Shown here: in pieces, positions 49,633 through 57,588 of the stretch
Numbering within the stretch: position 1 is the first letter of the stretch
Layout: every line of letters starts with the position of its first letter
Source: Fibrobacter sp.
Lineage (GTDB): Bacteria > Fibrobacterota > Fibrobacteria > Fibrobacterales > Fibrobacteraceae
Length of the DNA: 64,000 bases
Direction of reading: 5' to 3'
Assembly (NCBI RefSeq): GCF_017545445.1
Contig: NZ_JAFWOM010000024.1
Coordinates: forward strand, 1 to 64,000
The notes under the pieces: generated by a model
Told to the model about the DNA's origin: nothing
The model's database searches: none
What the model saw: the letters and a program-made list of their open reading frames with translations, nothing else
Position numbers and translations under genes: made by a program

Positions 49633-52600
49633 ATGAAAAAGAGTTTTCATGTGTTTTTCCTATTTGTCCTGTTCGCGTTTTTCGCCGTGAATGCGGCGTG
49701 GGCAAGGCAAGTAACACTTTCGATTGATCCATATACAGGCGACAGGTTTATAAATATTTCTAAAGACAGTAATGACCCAGATACCCTTGCTATTCCCTCG
49801 AATGTAACAACCTTCAAGGTGTATGACGATGGGGGCAAAGATGGTAATTACTCTTATGGATATTCTCGCCTTACTTTGACTACATCAGAAAGCAATAAGC
49901 TTTATGTGAATGGGTTTGCTTGGTTGGAGAAATCCAATAGCTACATATATATATATGATGGCGGAACTTCTGATGATACTAAATTTTCATACGTCTGGGA
50001 TAATGTTGAAAATGCAAGAGCGTTTGATCGTCTAAGCTCTGGCAACTCCATAATGATTTATTTGGAAAAAAGAAGCTCGGGTCTTGCAGAAATGGCTGGT
50101 TTTGATTTTTCTGTGACAGTCATTCCTCCTCGGAGTGTCTCTGTTAAATCTGTCAGTGGCGGCAGTGCTGTAAGTAACAAGAGTTCTGCTTATTATAGAG
50201 ATACGATTACATTGTCAGCGACACCGAACACTGGATATTTTCTTAAAGAAGTCACGTTAAAAGATGATGCCGGGTATAAGATGAATGTCGATGTCAATGT
50301 TGATTGGCTTTCTGGTACAGCCAAGTTTGTCATGCCCGATATGAATACGAACGTTTATCCTGTGTTTTCGAATAATGTAACTGCCGAAAACGGTTTTTAT
50401 CTGAATATGCCATCATACACTTATAGTCAAACAGTACAACAAACTATTGATATTCCCGAAGGAACCGTTTCGTTTAAGGTGTATGACGATGGGGGCAAAG
50501 ATGGCGACTATAGCCATCCAGGAGAAAGTTATCTCCAGTTGACAGCTCCGGCTAAGGGAGAAAGATTTCGGATAACAGGTTTTGTACAAACGAACGAAAG
50601 CCACGCACGCTTGACAATCTATAATGGAAAGAAAGGTACTACGGCGTTGCTAAATCAAAAATATAGCCCTACTTCGGCAGCTGAAATGACAGACATAGGG
50701 ACAATTGTTTCTTCTAAGAACATTGTGACGTTATATTTCGTGGCGTATAATTTTGAATCAGCAGCAGGTCTTGACCTCAAGGTGGAAATCCTACAGGGAA
50801 TATCGATTTCCAAAGCAGAAAATGGCTCTGTGACGACGGACAAAAATGTTGCTGAAGCAGGCGAAAAAGTCACCTTGACCCCAAATCCTGAGGATGGGTA
50901 CGCTTTGTCGAGCTTGGTTGTTACGGATGCTGGTGGTAATGTTGTTCCTACTACTGAATTGGCTAACGGAACCTTTACGTTTAACATGCCGCGTAGCGGT
51001 GGTGTCACGGTTACTCCGACATTTGTACGTATTCCGAAAATCAATATCGTATCTGTACCGGGAGGCAAGATACTGACGGGCTATGCTAATGCCTCGGAAG
51101 GGCAAAACGTCATTTTGCTTATTTCACCGGATCCTGATTATGTATTTGCAGGTCTTGAAGTCAAGGAGGATGCGACAGGCAATGATGTAGCCGTGGTTAT
51201 TATATCCGATGGAGAGGCTAATTACACGATGCCTGCCTCCGATGTCACCGTGACCCCGTCTTGGGCGCATAGTGTAGAAACCCCCAACTATACTGGTGGT
51301 ACAGTCGCAGCGGACAAGGCGATAGCCTCGAAGGACGAAACCGTTACTCTGACTGTTTCTTCAGATAAAGGTTATGTGCTTCAAAAACTTGATCTTTTTA
51401 ATCGTGCCACTGATGAAACGGTGGAATTAGTAGTTTCCGACGGAAAGGCTATGTTTACGATGCCTGAGGCTAATGTTGTCGTGACTCCGTATTGGGAAAA
51501 AATAAACTATAGCGTAAGTGTTATTGGTGGCGGGGTTAAAACGGACAAGAAAAAAGCGACGTATGGCGAGACTGTAACGTTGACAATAGAGCCGGATGAC
51601 AACTATTTGTTCTCATCCCTCGACGTTAAGGATGTTGATGAAAATCCCGTGACCGTGACGCTTTCCGACGATAAGACTAGTGCAACGTTCACGATGCCCG
51701 CGTCCAATGTTTCTGTAACGTCGCTTTGGAATCAAATATATGACGTGGAAATAATTAGTGTCGCTGGTGGCACGGTGACGACAGACAAGGAACGCGCCGC
51801 AGTAGGGCAGACTGTCTCCCTTACGATTACTCCGGCAGACCGTCATGGGCTTACAAAACTCAGAGTTGCAAAAAAGAATAATAATAGCTATTCGTCGAAA
51901 GTGGAACTTACCGATGGAAAGGCGACTTTCACAATGCCTAATTATGACGTTGTCGTGACTCCATTTTGGGATGTTAACGTTCTTACGGAAGACGGCGAGG
52001 GGGGACTTTATGTGAACATGCCTGAGATAGGAACGAAGACTGTTGACATTCCTGAAAATGTGAAGTCCTTCAAGGTTTATGATGATGGTGGTAAGGACGA
52101 AAATTACAACGTACAAGCAGAAGGCTACCTTGTGCTGAATGCTCCAGAAGGATATCTGCTACAAGTGACAGGAACAGCGTGTTATACCTATGCCTATTTT
52201 TACATCTACGATGGTGATTCTGAAGCCGAGAAACTGTTTGATGAAGAGCATGCCCGCAATGGTATTGAAGTTGGAACAATCCGCAGTTCTGGTAATAAAC
52301 TGACGATTCGTTTCCAGTCAAGAAACAGAACTCAGGGAACTAGTTTATCTGGTCTAGACTTAACGGTATCGCTTGTGAAGGTTGATTTCGGAGCCGTTTC
52401 CATCGCGAAGGCTGATGACGGCAAGCTGCATGCGACCATTGAAGGTGCCTATAGTGGCGATGAAGCCTTGAAAATCACCGAAGCGATAACTGTCGATAAC
52501 GTTGAACTCAACCGTGAATTCTCCACCAACGGACAAGGTTTCTCGACTATCGTGCTTCCGTTCGACTTCAACGCGGCAGCCCTCACGGGTGTGAAATCCG

Positions 52601-53355
52601 TCATCGAGTTTACGGGCATGACTAAAAACGGTGATGTCGGCATGAGCTATATATGGTGCGACGAAAAAGTCCAAGAAAATATCAGGAAGGAAGCCGAAGC
52701 GGCGGGCAAGGGCGATAACTATGACCATTGCAATACCGACAAGGCCAACTTCCCGGGCGACATGATAGCTTATACTCCGTACATGGTGCAGATGGAAAAT
52801 TCTCAGATTGGATTTGATTATGTAGGCGGTGTTACGCTTGAGGTGACGCCAGACAAAGCCCAAGCCCGCGTAGGCGACTGGGTGTTCCGTGGCACGACCG
52901 AGAAGAAGGTCTTTGACGCCGAAGAAACCAAGGACGGCAACGTTTGGGGCTTCGCCGCGAAGGTCCAGGATGCTGCCGAATATGTCGGCCAGTTCGTGAG
53001 ACTTGGTGCTGGAGCATCTGCACAGCCGTTGCGTGCCTACATGGTCTTTGACCCGGTTAGCAGTGATCCGCCGGCACAGTTTGTGAAATCTTCGAAGAAT
53101 GCATTCTCTGCCGCAAAGCCTGCCAAGGCGAACAGCGTTGCTGGTTCTGAAATCGCATCGCTACCTGACAACATTGACGTGGTCATCGTGAGCCGTGGCG
53201 GTAACAACGAGGAACACCGCACCGTCATCGGGACGCTCACCCGCAGCACCGGCGAGTTCAAGATGCGCCGCGACTACGATCTCAAGGGCCGCAAGGTCAA
53301 CGCCAAGATCAAGGCAAGAGGTGCCTACTACGGAAAGAAAGTACTGAAGAAGTAG
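49633..53355 (+). CDS. Giant secreted surface protein with CUB-like and InlB-type repeats
   Basis: The ATG at 49633 (AAAGGATGCTTAAC) gives 1240 residues with signal peptide MKKSFHVFFLFVLFAFFAVN. Three CUB-like domains each start with a KVYDDGGKDG(N/D)Y motif (near residues 60, 280 and 815). Between the second and third are about five InlB B-repeat-like units of about 75 residues (GGxVTTDK ... GxxVTLTxxPDxGY ... FTMPxxxVxVTPxW), and one lies between the first two. Residues 930-1150 form a separate domain (NGQGFSTIVLPFDFNAAALT ... YTPYMVQMENSQIGFDYVGG). The C-terminus, RDYDLKGRKVNAKIKARGAY, then YGKKVLKK, resembles a type IX sorting tail. Adhesion is inferred. Confidence 0.8.
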   Translation: MKKSFHVFFLFVLFAFFAVNAAWARQVTLSIDPYTGDRFINISKDSNDPDTLAIPSNVTTFKVYDDGGKDGNYSYGYSRLTLTTSESNKLYVNGFAWLEKSNSYIYIYDGGTSDDTKFSYVWDNVENARAFDRLSSGNSIMIYLEKRSSGLAEMAGFDFSVTVIPPRSVSVKSVSGGSAVSNKSSAYYRDTITLSATPNTGYFLKEVTLKDDAGYKMNVDVNVDWLSGTAKFVMPDMNTNVYPVFSNNVTAENGFYLNMPSYTYSQTVQQTIDIPEGTVSFKVYDDGGKDGDYSHPGESYLQLTAPAKGERFRITGFVQTNESHARLTIYNGKKGTTALLNQKYSPTSAAEMTDIGTIVSSKNIVTLYFVAYNFESAAGLDLKVEILQGISISKAENGSVTTDKNVAEAGEKVTLTPNPEDGYALSSLVVTDAGGNVVPTTELANGTFTFNMPRSGGVTVTPTFVRIPKINIVSVPGGKILTGYANASEGQNVILLISPDPDYVFAGLEVKEDATGNDVAVVIISDGEANYTMPASDVTVTPSWAHSVETPNYTGGTVAADKAIASKDETVTLTVSSDKGYVLQKLDLFNRATDETVELVVSDGKAMFTMPEANVVVTPYWEKINYSVSVIGGGVKTDKKKATYGETVTLTIEPDDNYLFSSLDVKDVDENPVTVTLSDDKTSATFTMPASNVSVTSLWNQIYDVEIISVAGGTVTTDKERAAVGQTVSLTITPADRHGLTKLRVAKKNNNSYSSKVELTDGKATFTMPNYDVVVTPFWDVNVLTEDGEGGLYVNMPEIGTKTVDIPENVKSFKVYDDGGKDENYNVQAEGYLVLNAPEGYLLQVTGTACYTYAYFYIYDGDSEAEKLFDEEHARNGIEVGTIRSSGNKLTIRFQSRNRTQGTSLSGLDLTVSLVKVDFGAVSIAKADDGKLHATIEGAYSGDEALKITEAITVDNVELNREFSTNGQGFSTIVLPFDFNAAALTGVKSVIEFTGMTKNGDVGMSYIWCDEKVQENIRKEAEAAGKGDNYDHCNTDKANFPGDMIAYTPYMVQMENSQIGFDYVGGVTLEVTPDKAQARVGDWVFRGTTEKKVFDAEETKDGNVWGFAAKVQDAAEYVGQFVRLGAGASAQPLRAYMVFDPVSSDPPAQFVKSSKNAFSAAKPAKANSVAGSEIASLPDNIDVVIVSRGGNNEEHRTVIGTLTRSTGEFKMRRDYDLKGRKVNAKIKARGAYYGKKVLKK

Positions 53356-53536
53356 AGAGCGGAGAGAACGGCTTCGCCGAAGATTCTCGCCTACGCAAGA
53401 ATGATGAATCCGATTGTTGTCACCCTGGAGTGAGCCGTAAGGCGACTGATAGGGTCCATGAATATCATGGTGGAGCCTTCGACCTCACTCCTATAAACCC
53501 TAACCACCAACCACTAATCACTAACCACTATTTATT
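53356..53536. repeat. Palindromes and TAACCAC array before the small peptide genes
   Basis: GTCACCCTGGAGTGAGCCGT...GATAGGGTCC at 53420-53459 is a dispersed palindrome. AACCACCAACCACTAATCAC-type heptads at 53500-53530 run to 8 nt before the first peptide ATG. No terminator with a T run is evident after the surface protein, so read-through into the peptide genes is possible. Confidence 0.55.
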
Positions 53537-53668
53537 ATGAACAACATACAACTTGAAACCGAACAAAAGAAAGAATATGTCGCTCCGCAAATGGATATTG
53601 TGGAAATGGAACACCAAACAAGTTTGCTGGAAGGAAGTCCAAAAGACTATAAAGGTCCTATAGATTAA
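53537..53668 (+). CDS. Small peptide 1, KxYxxP...LLxxS type
   Basis: A 43-residue frame: MNNIQLETEQKKEYVAPQMD, then IVEMEHQTSLLEGSPKDYKG and PID. It has the K-x-Y-x-x-P-x-x-x-x-V...S-L-L-x-x-S pattern seen in many tiny Bacteroidetes/Fibrobacter proteins of unknown role, which look like leader-core precursors. No strong Shine-Dalgarno is present. It is 182 nt behind the giant surface protein gene, in the same direction, and 20 nt before a second frame with the same pattern. No modification enzyme gene is nearby. The repetition of the motif in the neighbour supports it being real. Confidence 0.6.
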   Translation: MNNIQLETEQKKEYVAPQMDIVEMEHQTSLLEGSPKDYKGPID

Positions 53669-53688
53669 TTTCCTCATTGCAAATTTCT

Positions 53689-53838
53689 ATGCGACAATCT
53701 AGCGTGGACGTACAAAGAAAAAAGTACCAAAAGCCTTCGGTGAACGTCTATCCTGTTGATTTGCAGGGGACTCTGTTGAGTTGCAGCAATGATGATGACA
53801 GTATGTGTGTCGTCATCGTGCCGAAAACGCACAATTGA
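53689..53838 (+). CDS. Small peptide 2, KxYxxP...LLxxS type with Cys-containing tail
   Basis: A 49-residue frame: MRQSSVDVQRKKYQKPSVNV, then YPVDLQGTLLSCSNDDDSMC and VVIVPKTHN. Like peptide 1 it has a charged leader, KK-Y-x-x-P-x-V-x-V and then LL-x-C-S about 12 residues later. After that point the two differ completely. Here the tail has two Cys and an Asp run; in peptide 1 the tail is PKDYKGPID. A conserved leader with a variable tail is typical of secreted or modified peptide precursors. Translation signals are weak (ATTTCTATG). Confidence 0.55.
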   Translation: MRQSSVDVQRKKYQKPSVNVYPVDLQGTLLSCSNDDDSMCVVIVPKTHN

Positions 53839-54314
53839 CGACTGTTTTCATCGCTGCTTTTGACAGGTGCTTTTCATTATGATGCGAAAGCGCCCCGGGT
53901 ATTCCGGGGCTTTTCGTGCATGTAATTTTATACCGCTGTGGACCCTATCCCCCGGCTCGGAGGCCGGGGCTAAAGGCTTAAAAGGCGAATGTAGCGGGGC
54001 TGCTTGCAGACCCATTACTGAGCCGACAGGCCTAAGCTCGAAGAGCAACGGCATTAATGGCTTCGCAACTCTATAGGCTCCAGGGTGACAGGTTTCGCCT
54101 GCATGATTGTCACCCCGGATTCCGGGGTCAGTTTTTTTCATTTGCGGTGGTAATAACAGACCGGCACTAGGCCAGGATGACCTCTCCGCTTATTGTTCAT
54201 AGCCTCTAATCACTTTCTGCTATTGCACAAGATCCTTCGACTACGCACCTATGGGCTCCGCTCAGGATGACACCTCCTAACTACTAGCCACAAATCACTA
54301 ACCACTCATACCCC
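53839..54314. repeat. Long repeat-rich gap between peptide genes and GH43 gene 2
   Basis: It holds GCCCCGGGTATTCCGGGGCTTTT at 53892-53914 (a terminator-like hairpin), a CCCCCGGCTCGGAGGCCGGGG stem at 53950-53970, a diverged hairpin-element copy at 53981-54036, GTCACCCCGGATTCCGGGGTCAG at 54109-54131, a GGATGACACC...GATCC unit near 54232-54271, and TAACCACT heptads up to 54305. No coding frame is credible. Confidence 0.65.
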
Positions 54315-54426
54315 ATTGACTTTTTATCCATAAATCCTTTGGCGGCTTTGGGGTTGTTTGGTGTTTTTGGAAATAGTTTTAAAGAAAAGAGATGGACTGG
54401 TGTATGGTCGATCCTAAGGAGTGTTC
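54315..54426 (+). promoter_or_regulatory. Conserved leader of GH43 gene 2
   Basis: CATTGACTTTTTATCCATAA (54314), TTTGGCGG about 8 nt later, GGAAATAGTTTTA near 54370, AGAGATGGACT near 54388, then TGGTCGATCCTAAGGAGTG. All blocks recur in the same order before GH43 gene 3. Confidence 0.65.
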
Positions 54427-56664
54427 ATGAAACTGCTTAAGAACATAACGATGTTTGGAATGCTTGCGGGCTTTGGAGTAGGCGCGTTTGCAGATAACCC
54501 GATTTCCACTTACCATTACTTGGCGGACCCCGGTGCCGCAGCTGATGATGAATATTTCTACATCATCACGGACTCCGATGACCCGGCTCCGTACAATTCC
54601 GGATCATACGAGATTTTTGCTCTTTATGGTTTCCGTAGCAAGGATATGCAGAATTGGACCGACTTCGGCATCATTTATGATGCCCGCAAGGTGAACGGTA
54701 TCGGCGCTATTTGGGCGTCTGGTATCGCTGTTCACGATGGCACGTTCTATATCGTGTTCCCGGATGGCGGTGGCGGCGGTATCGGTTATATCAAGGCTCC
54801 CGGCATTGATGGCCCGTGGGAAAACGCTGTGGGCCAGGGCAAGGATAAGCTGGTGGGCGGCCGCGGCATTATCGGCTGCGATGGCGTGTCCTGGTGCTTT
54901 GACCCGGGTATCTTTATCGATGACGACGGCACGACCTACGTGACGTGGGGTGGTGGCGAAAGCAATAGCCGTCCGAATACAGACAACTTTGATATTGTGA
55001 AGTTGAACGATGCCAAGAACGCTCCGGTGGGCAACGGCTCTCACGTGAAGGTGAACAACTTGCCGACTCGCAAGATGCTTGAAGCTTCTTACATCCATAA
55101 GCACAAGGGCACTTACTACTTCTCTTACAGTACCGGTTGGCAGCAGGGCGCTCCGACAATTGACTACGGTGTCTCTGACAATCCGATGGGTCCCTACACT
55201 TGGAAGGGCACGATTCTCGGCGATCCGAGCATGAACGGTCGTAGCATCAACGGTAACAACAACCACCATGGTATTGCCGAATTCAAGGGCCATTCTTACG
55301 TTGTTTATCATGACCGCCGTATCGCGAAGGGCCATAACGGTTTGGAAGTCATCCCGGCTGATGACGGCAAGCCGAACCCGAACGAAGGTTACCACCGTAG
55401 CGTTTCTGTAGATGAAATGTTCTACAATGCTGACGGAACCATCAAGCAAGTAGTTTGCACCAACGAAGGTCCGGAACAGATTGAAAACTTTGACCCGTAC
55501 GATTGGTATCCGGCTCTCACGAGTTCCAAGCAGAAGGGTGTGCGCAGCCGTTCCAACTTTGTTCAGGGCAAGAAGGCTGAACATGTGTTGCTCCCGCTTT
55601 CGAGCAAGGAATCTTGGCTCCGCGTTTCGGGCGTTGACTTTGGCACGGCGGCAACGGGCTTCACGGTAGAAGCCGCAAGTGCAGCAGACAACAACAAGAT
55701 TGAAATTCGCACCGGTTCTGCAACGGGTACTTTGGCAGGCACTTGCACGCTCAAGAATACTGGCAGCAAGACTGTTTACGCCGAAACCAAGTGCGAAGTG
55801 GAAGGACTCAAGGGCATTGTAAAGCAGTTGTTCCTCGTCTTCAAGGGCGACAAGGATTCTACCATGGCTGTCAAGGCGTGGGGCTTCGAAGGGAGCGGCA
55901 CGACTCCGCCTGAACCGCAGAAACCGTTTGGCGGCAAGGCATGGGCAATTCCGGGCAAGATCGAAATGGAAAACTTTGATGAACCGGGTTCTGGCCGTGG
56001 CAGCGAAATCAAGTCTTACAGCGAAAACGATTCCGAAGACCATGGTGCCGAAAGCAATGACGGCAAGAGCTACCGCGAAGGCACTGGTGTCGATATTTAC
56101 AAGAAGGCAACGGGCTATATCGTCGGTTACAACCAAGCTGGCGAATGGCTCGAATACACAGTGAATGTCGAAAAGGAAGGCGATTACACGATGTTTGCCG
56201 CAGTCGCATCTGGCGGTACGAGCGGCAGCTTCAAGCTTTCCATCGACGACAAGGACATCACCGAAGAAATCGCGGTCCCGAAGAACGAAGGCGAAGACAA
56301 CTTTGATGATTACGGCAAGGTAAATGCGAATGTGAAGCTCACAGCTGGCGAACATATCCTCCGCTTTACCGTGACCGGCGACTGGATGGACATTGACTAC
56401 ATTCAGTTTGTCGAGGGCAAGGATGCCAAGGATCCGGATGATCAGACGGGAATCCGTCAGAGTTTCCGCATGAACGCCAATTCTGCTGGAACCTTCGATG
56501 TGTTTGATTTGACTGGCAAGAAGGTGGCAAGCTTTACGGCTCGCAGCATGGCCGAAGCTAAAAAACTTTGGCGTGAAAACGCTCAAATGCAGAAGGTGCA
56601 GGGAATCAGCGTGATCCGTAACCGTAACAATGGCATGATTGCGAAGGTCCGCACTACTCGTTAA
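54427..56664 (+). CDS. GH43 hemicellulase with two CBM6-type modules and sorting-like tail (paralogue 2)
   Basis: The ATG at 54427 follows CTAAGGAGTGTTC, giving 745 residues with a leader cut near GAFA-DNP. The catalytic propeller has STYHYLADPGAAADDEY, CFDPGIFIDDDGTTYVTWGG and the acid Glu in MLEASYIHKHKGTYYFSYS. Two beta-sandwich modules follow: the CBM6-like IEIRTGSATGTLAGTCTLKN (about 425) and the CBM6 IEMENFDEPGSGRGSEIKSY (about 515) ending in GDWMDIDYIQF. The last 75 residues are nearly identical to gene 1 (FRMNANSAGTFDVFDLTGKK), showing recent duplication or conversion. The catalytic part is closer to gene 3 than to gene 1. Secreted or surface-attached. Confidence 0.92.
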   Translation: MKLLKNITMFGMLAGFGVGAFADNPISTYHYLADPGAAADDEYFYIITDSDDPAPYNSGSYEIFALYGFRSKDMQNWTDFGIIYDARKVNGIGAIWASGIAVHDGTFYIVFPDGGGGGIGYIKAPGIDGPWENAVGQGKDKLVGGRGIIGCDGVSWCFDPGIFIDDDGTTYVTWGGGESNSRPNTDNFDIVKLNDAKNAPVGNGSHVKVNNLPTRKMLEASYIHKHKGTYYFSYSTGWQQGAPTIDYGVSDNPMGPYTWKGTILGDPSMNGRSINGNNNHHGIAEFKGHSYVVYHDRRIAKGHNGLEVIPADDGKPNPNEGYHRSVSVDEMFYNADGTIKQVVCTNEGPEQIENFDPYDWYPALTSSKQKGVRSRSNFVQGKKAEHVLLPLSSKESWLRVSGVDFGTAATGFTVEAASAADNNKIEIRTGSATGTLAGTCTLKNTGSKTVYAETKCEVEGLKGIVKQLFLVFKGDKDSTMAVKAWGFEGSGTTPPEPQKPFGGKAWAIPGKIEMENFDEPGSGRGSEIKSYSENDSEDHGAESNDGKSYREGTGVDIYKKATGYIVGYNQAGEWLEYTVNVEKEGDYTMFAAVASGGTSGSFKLSIDDKDITEEIAVPKNEGEDNFDDYGKVNANVKLTAGEHILRFTVTGDWMDIDYIQFVEGKDAKDPDDQTGIRQSFRMNANSAGTFDVFDLTGKKVASFTARSMAEAKKLWRENAQMQKVQGISVIRNRNNGMIAKVRTTR

Positions 56665-56682
56665 TTCTCATACACACCCATC

Positions 56683-56715
56683 CAAGAAAGACTCCTCGAA
56701 CGAGGAGTCTTTCTT
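56683..56715. terminator. Convergent terminator between GH43 gene 2 and the minus-strand operon
   Basis: AAGAAAGACTCCTCG/CGAGGAGTCTTTCTT: a long perfect stem with an AA-type loop, usable from both strands. Confidence 0.95.
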
Positions 56716-56739
56716 AGTGCATGACTAAGAACAAAAGAG

Positions 56740-57588
56740 TCAATGTCTTTGGGGAAAATTCAATCGAGTTGTAAACCCATTTTCAAAACGCACGATTGTC
56801 GGGGAATGGAATTCATTTGCTGAGTTCTCGTGCCATTTGCCACTACGGATGAAGTTGCCATTCATGTCAAACGCACGGAACTTTGTTCCTAGTGTAGTCA
56901 TCTGATGTACGGGTGATTTCAGGGCTGTTGGAGAAATTTTTAGAAGATCAGCACCGCATTGGCGGACTGTGTCGATAAGACTACAGACATTGTAACGATT
57001 TCCTGTTTTATCATAGATGCAGAGTGTAGAAACAGGATTTGTTTTGCCTGCATATTCCGTGTATTCTCCACTAGAGTTTTTAATCATGGTATAGATAGAA
57101 CTGTAAAAAGGAAACTTGCCATCAGGCGGGAGGGTGCCTCCATACATATTTTTTATTTTCTGCACTATGTCGCGAATCGTCGAGTCTGCTTCTGTTGCTG
57201 CCCCTTGGAAAACGCCGGCTGGCTGTAATCGGTTGAACTCTTCGATAATGATGTCCTCTATGTAAAGTTGGCCCGCCAAATTATCGCATTCCGTTTTCGA
57301 AGAACAAATTTGAAAAAATGAAATTTGATTATCGAAAAGAAATACCATAATCGTCGAATCCGAAGGGGCTATATAGGCTTTATAAGCCCGATTCGAACTG
57401 AGATTTTTCACCGAGGGTTCAAGCATTGACACTTTTGACAAGTCGAGCCCACGTCCTTTAAACAAATCGATTTGCATCGCAGGATACATCATGTCAAGAG
57501 TTTTGTAAGGAATAACCTCGCATTCTTGGGCATGAATTTGAACAGATGCGCAAAGAAGTGCAAAAAATACTAAAATGATTTTATTCAT
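56740..57588 (-). CDS. Secreted protein of unknown function with sorting-like tail
   Basis: A 282-residue protein with signal peptide MNKIILVFFALLCASVQIHA. The body has six Cys (QECEVIP, ICSSKTECDNL, LCIYDK, NVCSLIDTVRQCGADLL) that may pair, and a helical segment EADSTIRDIVQKIKNMYGG. The C-terminus TLGTKFRAFDMNGNFIRSGK, then WHENSAN and VRFENGFTTRLNF, looks like a type IX-type sorting tail. Its ATG overlaps the stop of the upstream 1135-residue protein by 4 nt, so the two are translationally coupled and likely work together. Neither has an obvious enzyme role in cell metabolism. It could be a chaperone, inhibitor or substrate of the cysteine peptidase. Confidence 0.7.
   Translation of the reverse strand: MNKIILVFFALLCASVQIHAQECEVIPYKTLDMMYPAMQIDLFKGRGLDLSKVSMLEPSVKNLSSNRAYKAYIAPSDSTIMVFLFDNQISFFQICSSKTECDNLAGQLYIEDIIIEEFNRLQPAGVFQGAATEADSTIRDIVQKIKNMYGGTLPPDGKFPFYSSIYTMIKNSSGEYTEYAGKTNPVSTLCIYDKTGNRYNVCSLIDTVRQCGADLLKISPTALKSPVHQMTTLGTKFRAFDMNGNFIRSGKWHENSANEFHSPTIVRFENGFTTRLNFPQRH

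Noticed and set aside
29943..54310. TAACCAC-type arrays as a CRISPR array
   Set aside because: Units are 7-8 nt, degenerate and without spacers of constant length, and no cas genes are present.
54604..56586. Minus-strand frame of 660 codons opposite GH43 gene 2 (and a similar one opposite gene 3)
   Set aside because: Shadow of the biased plus-strand gene. The catalytic motifs are on the plus strand.
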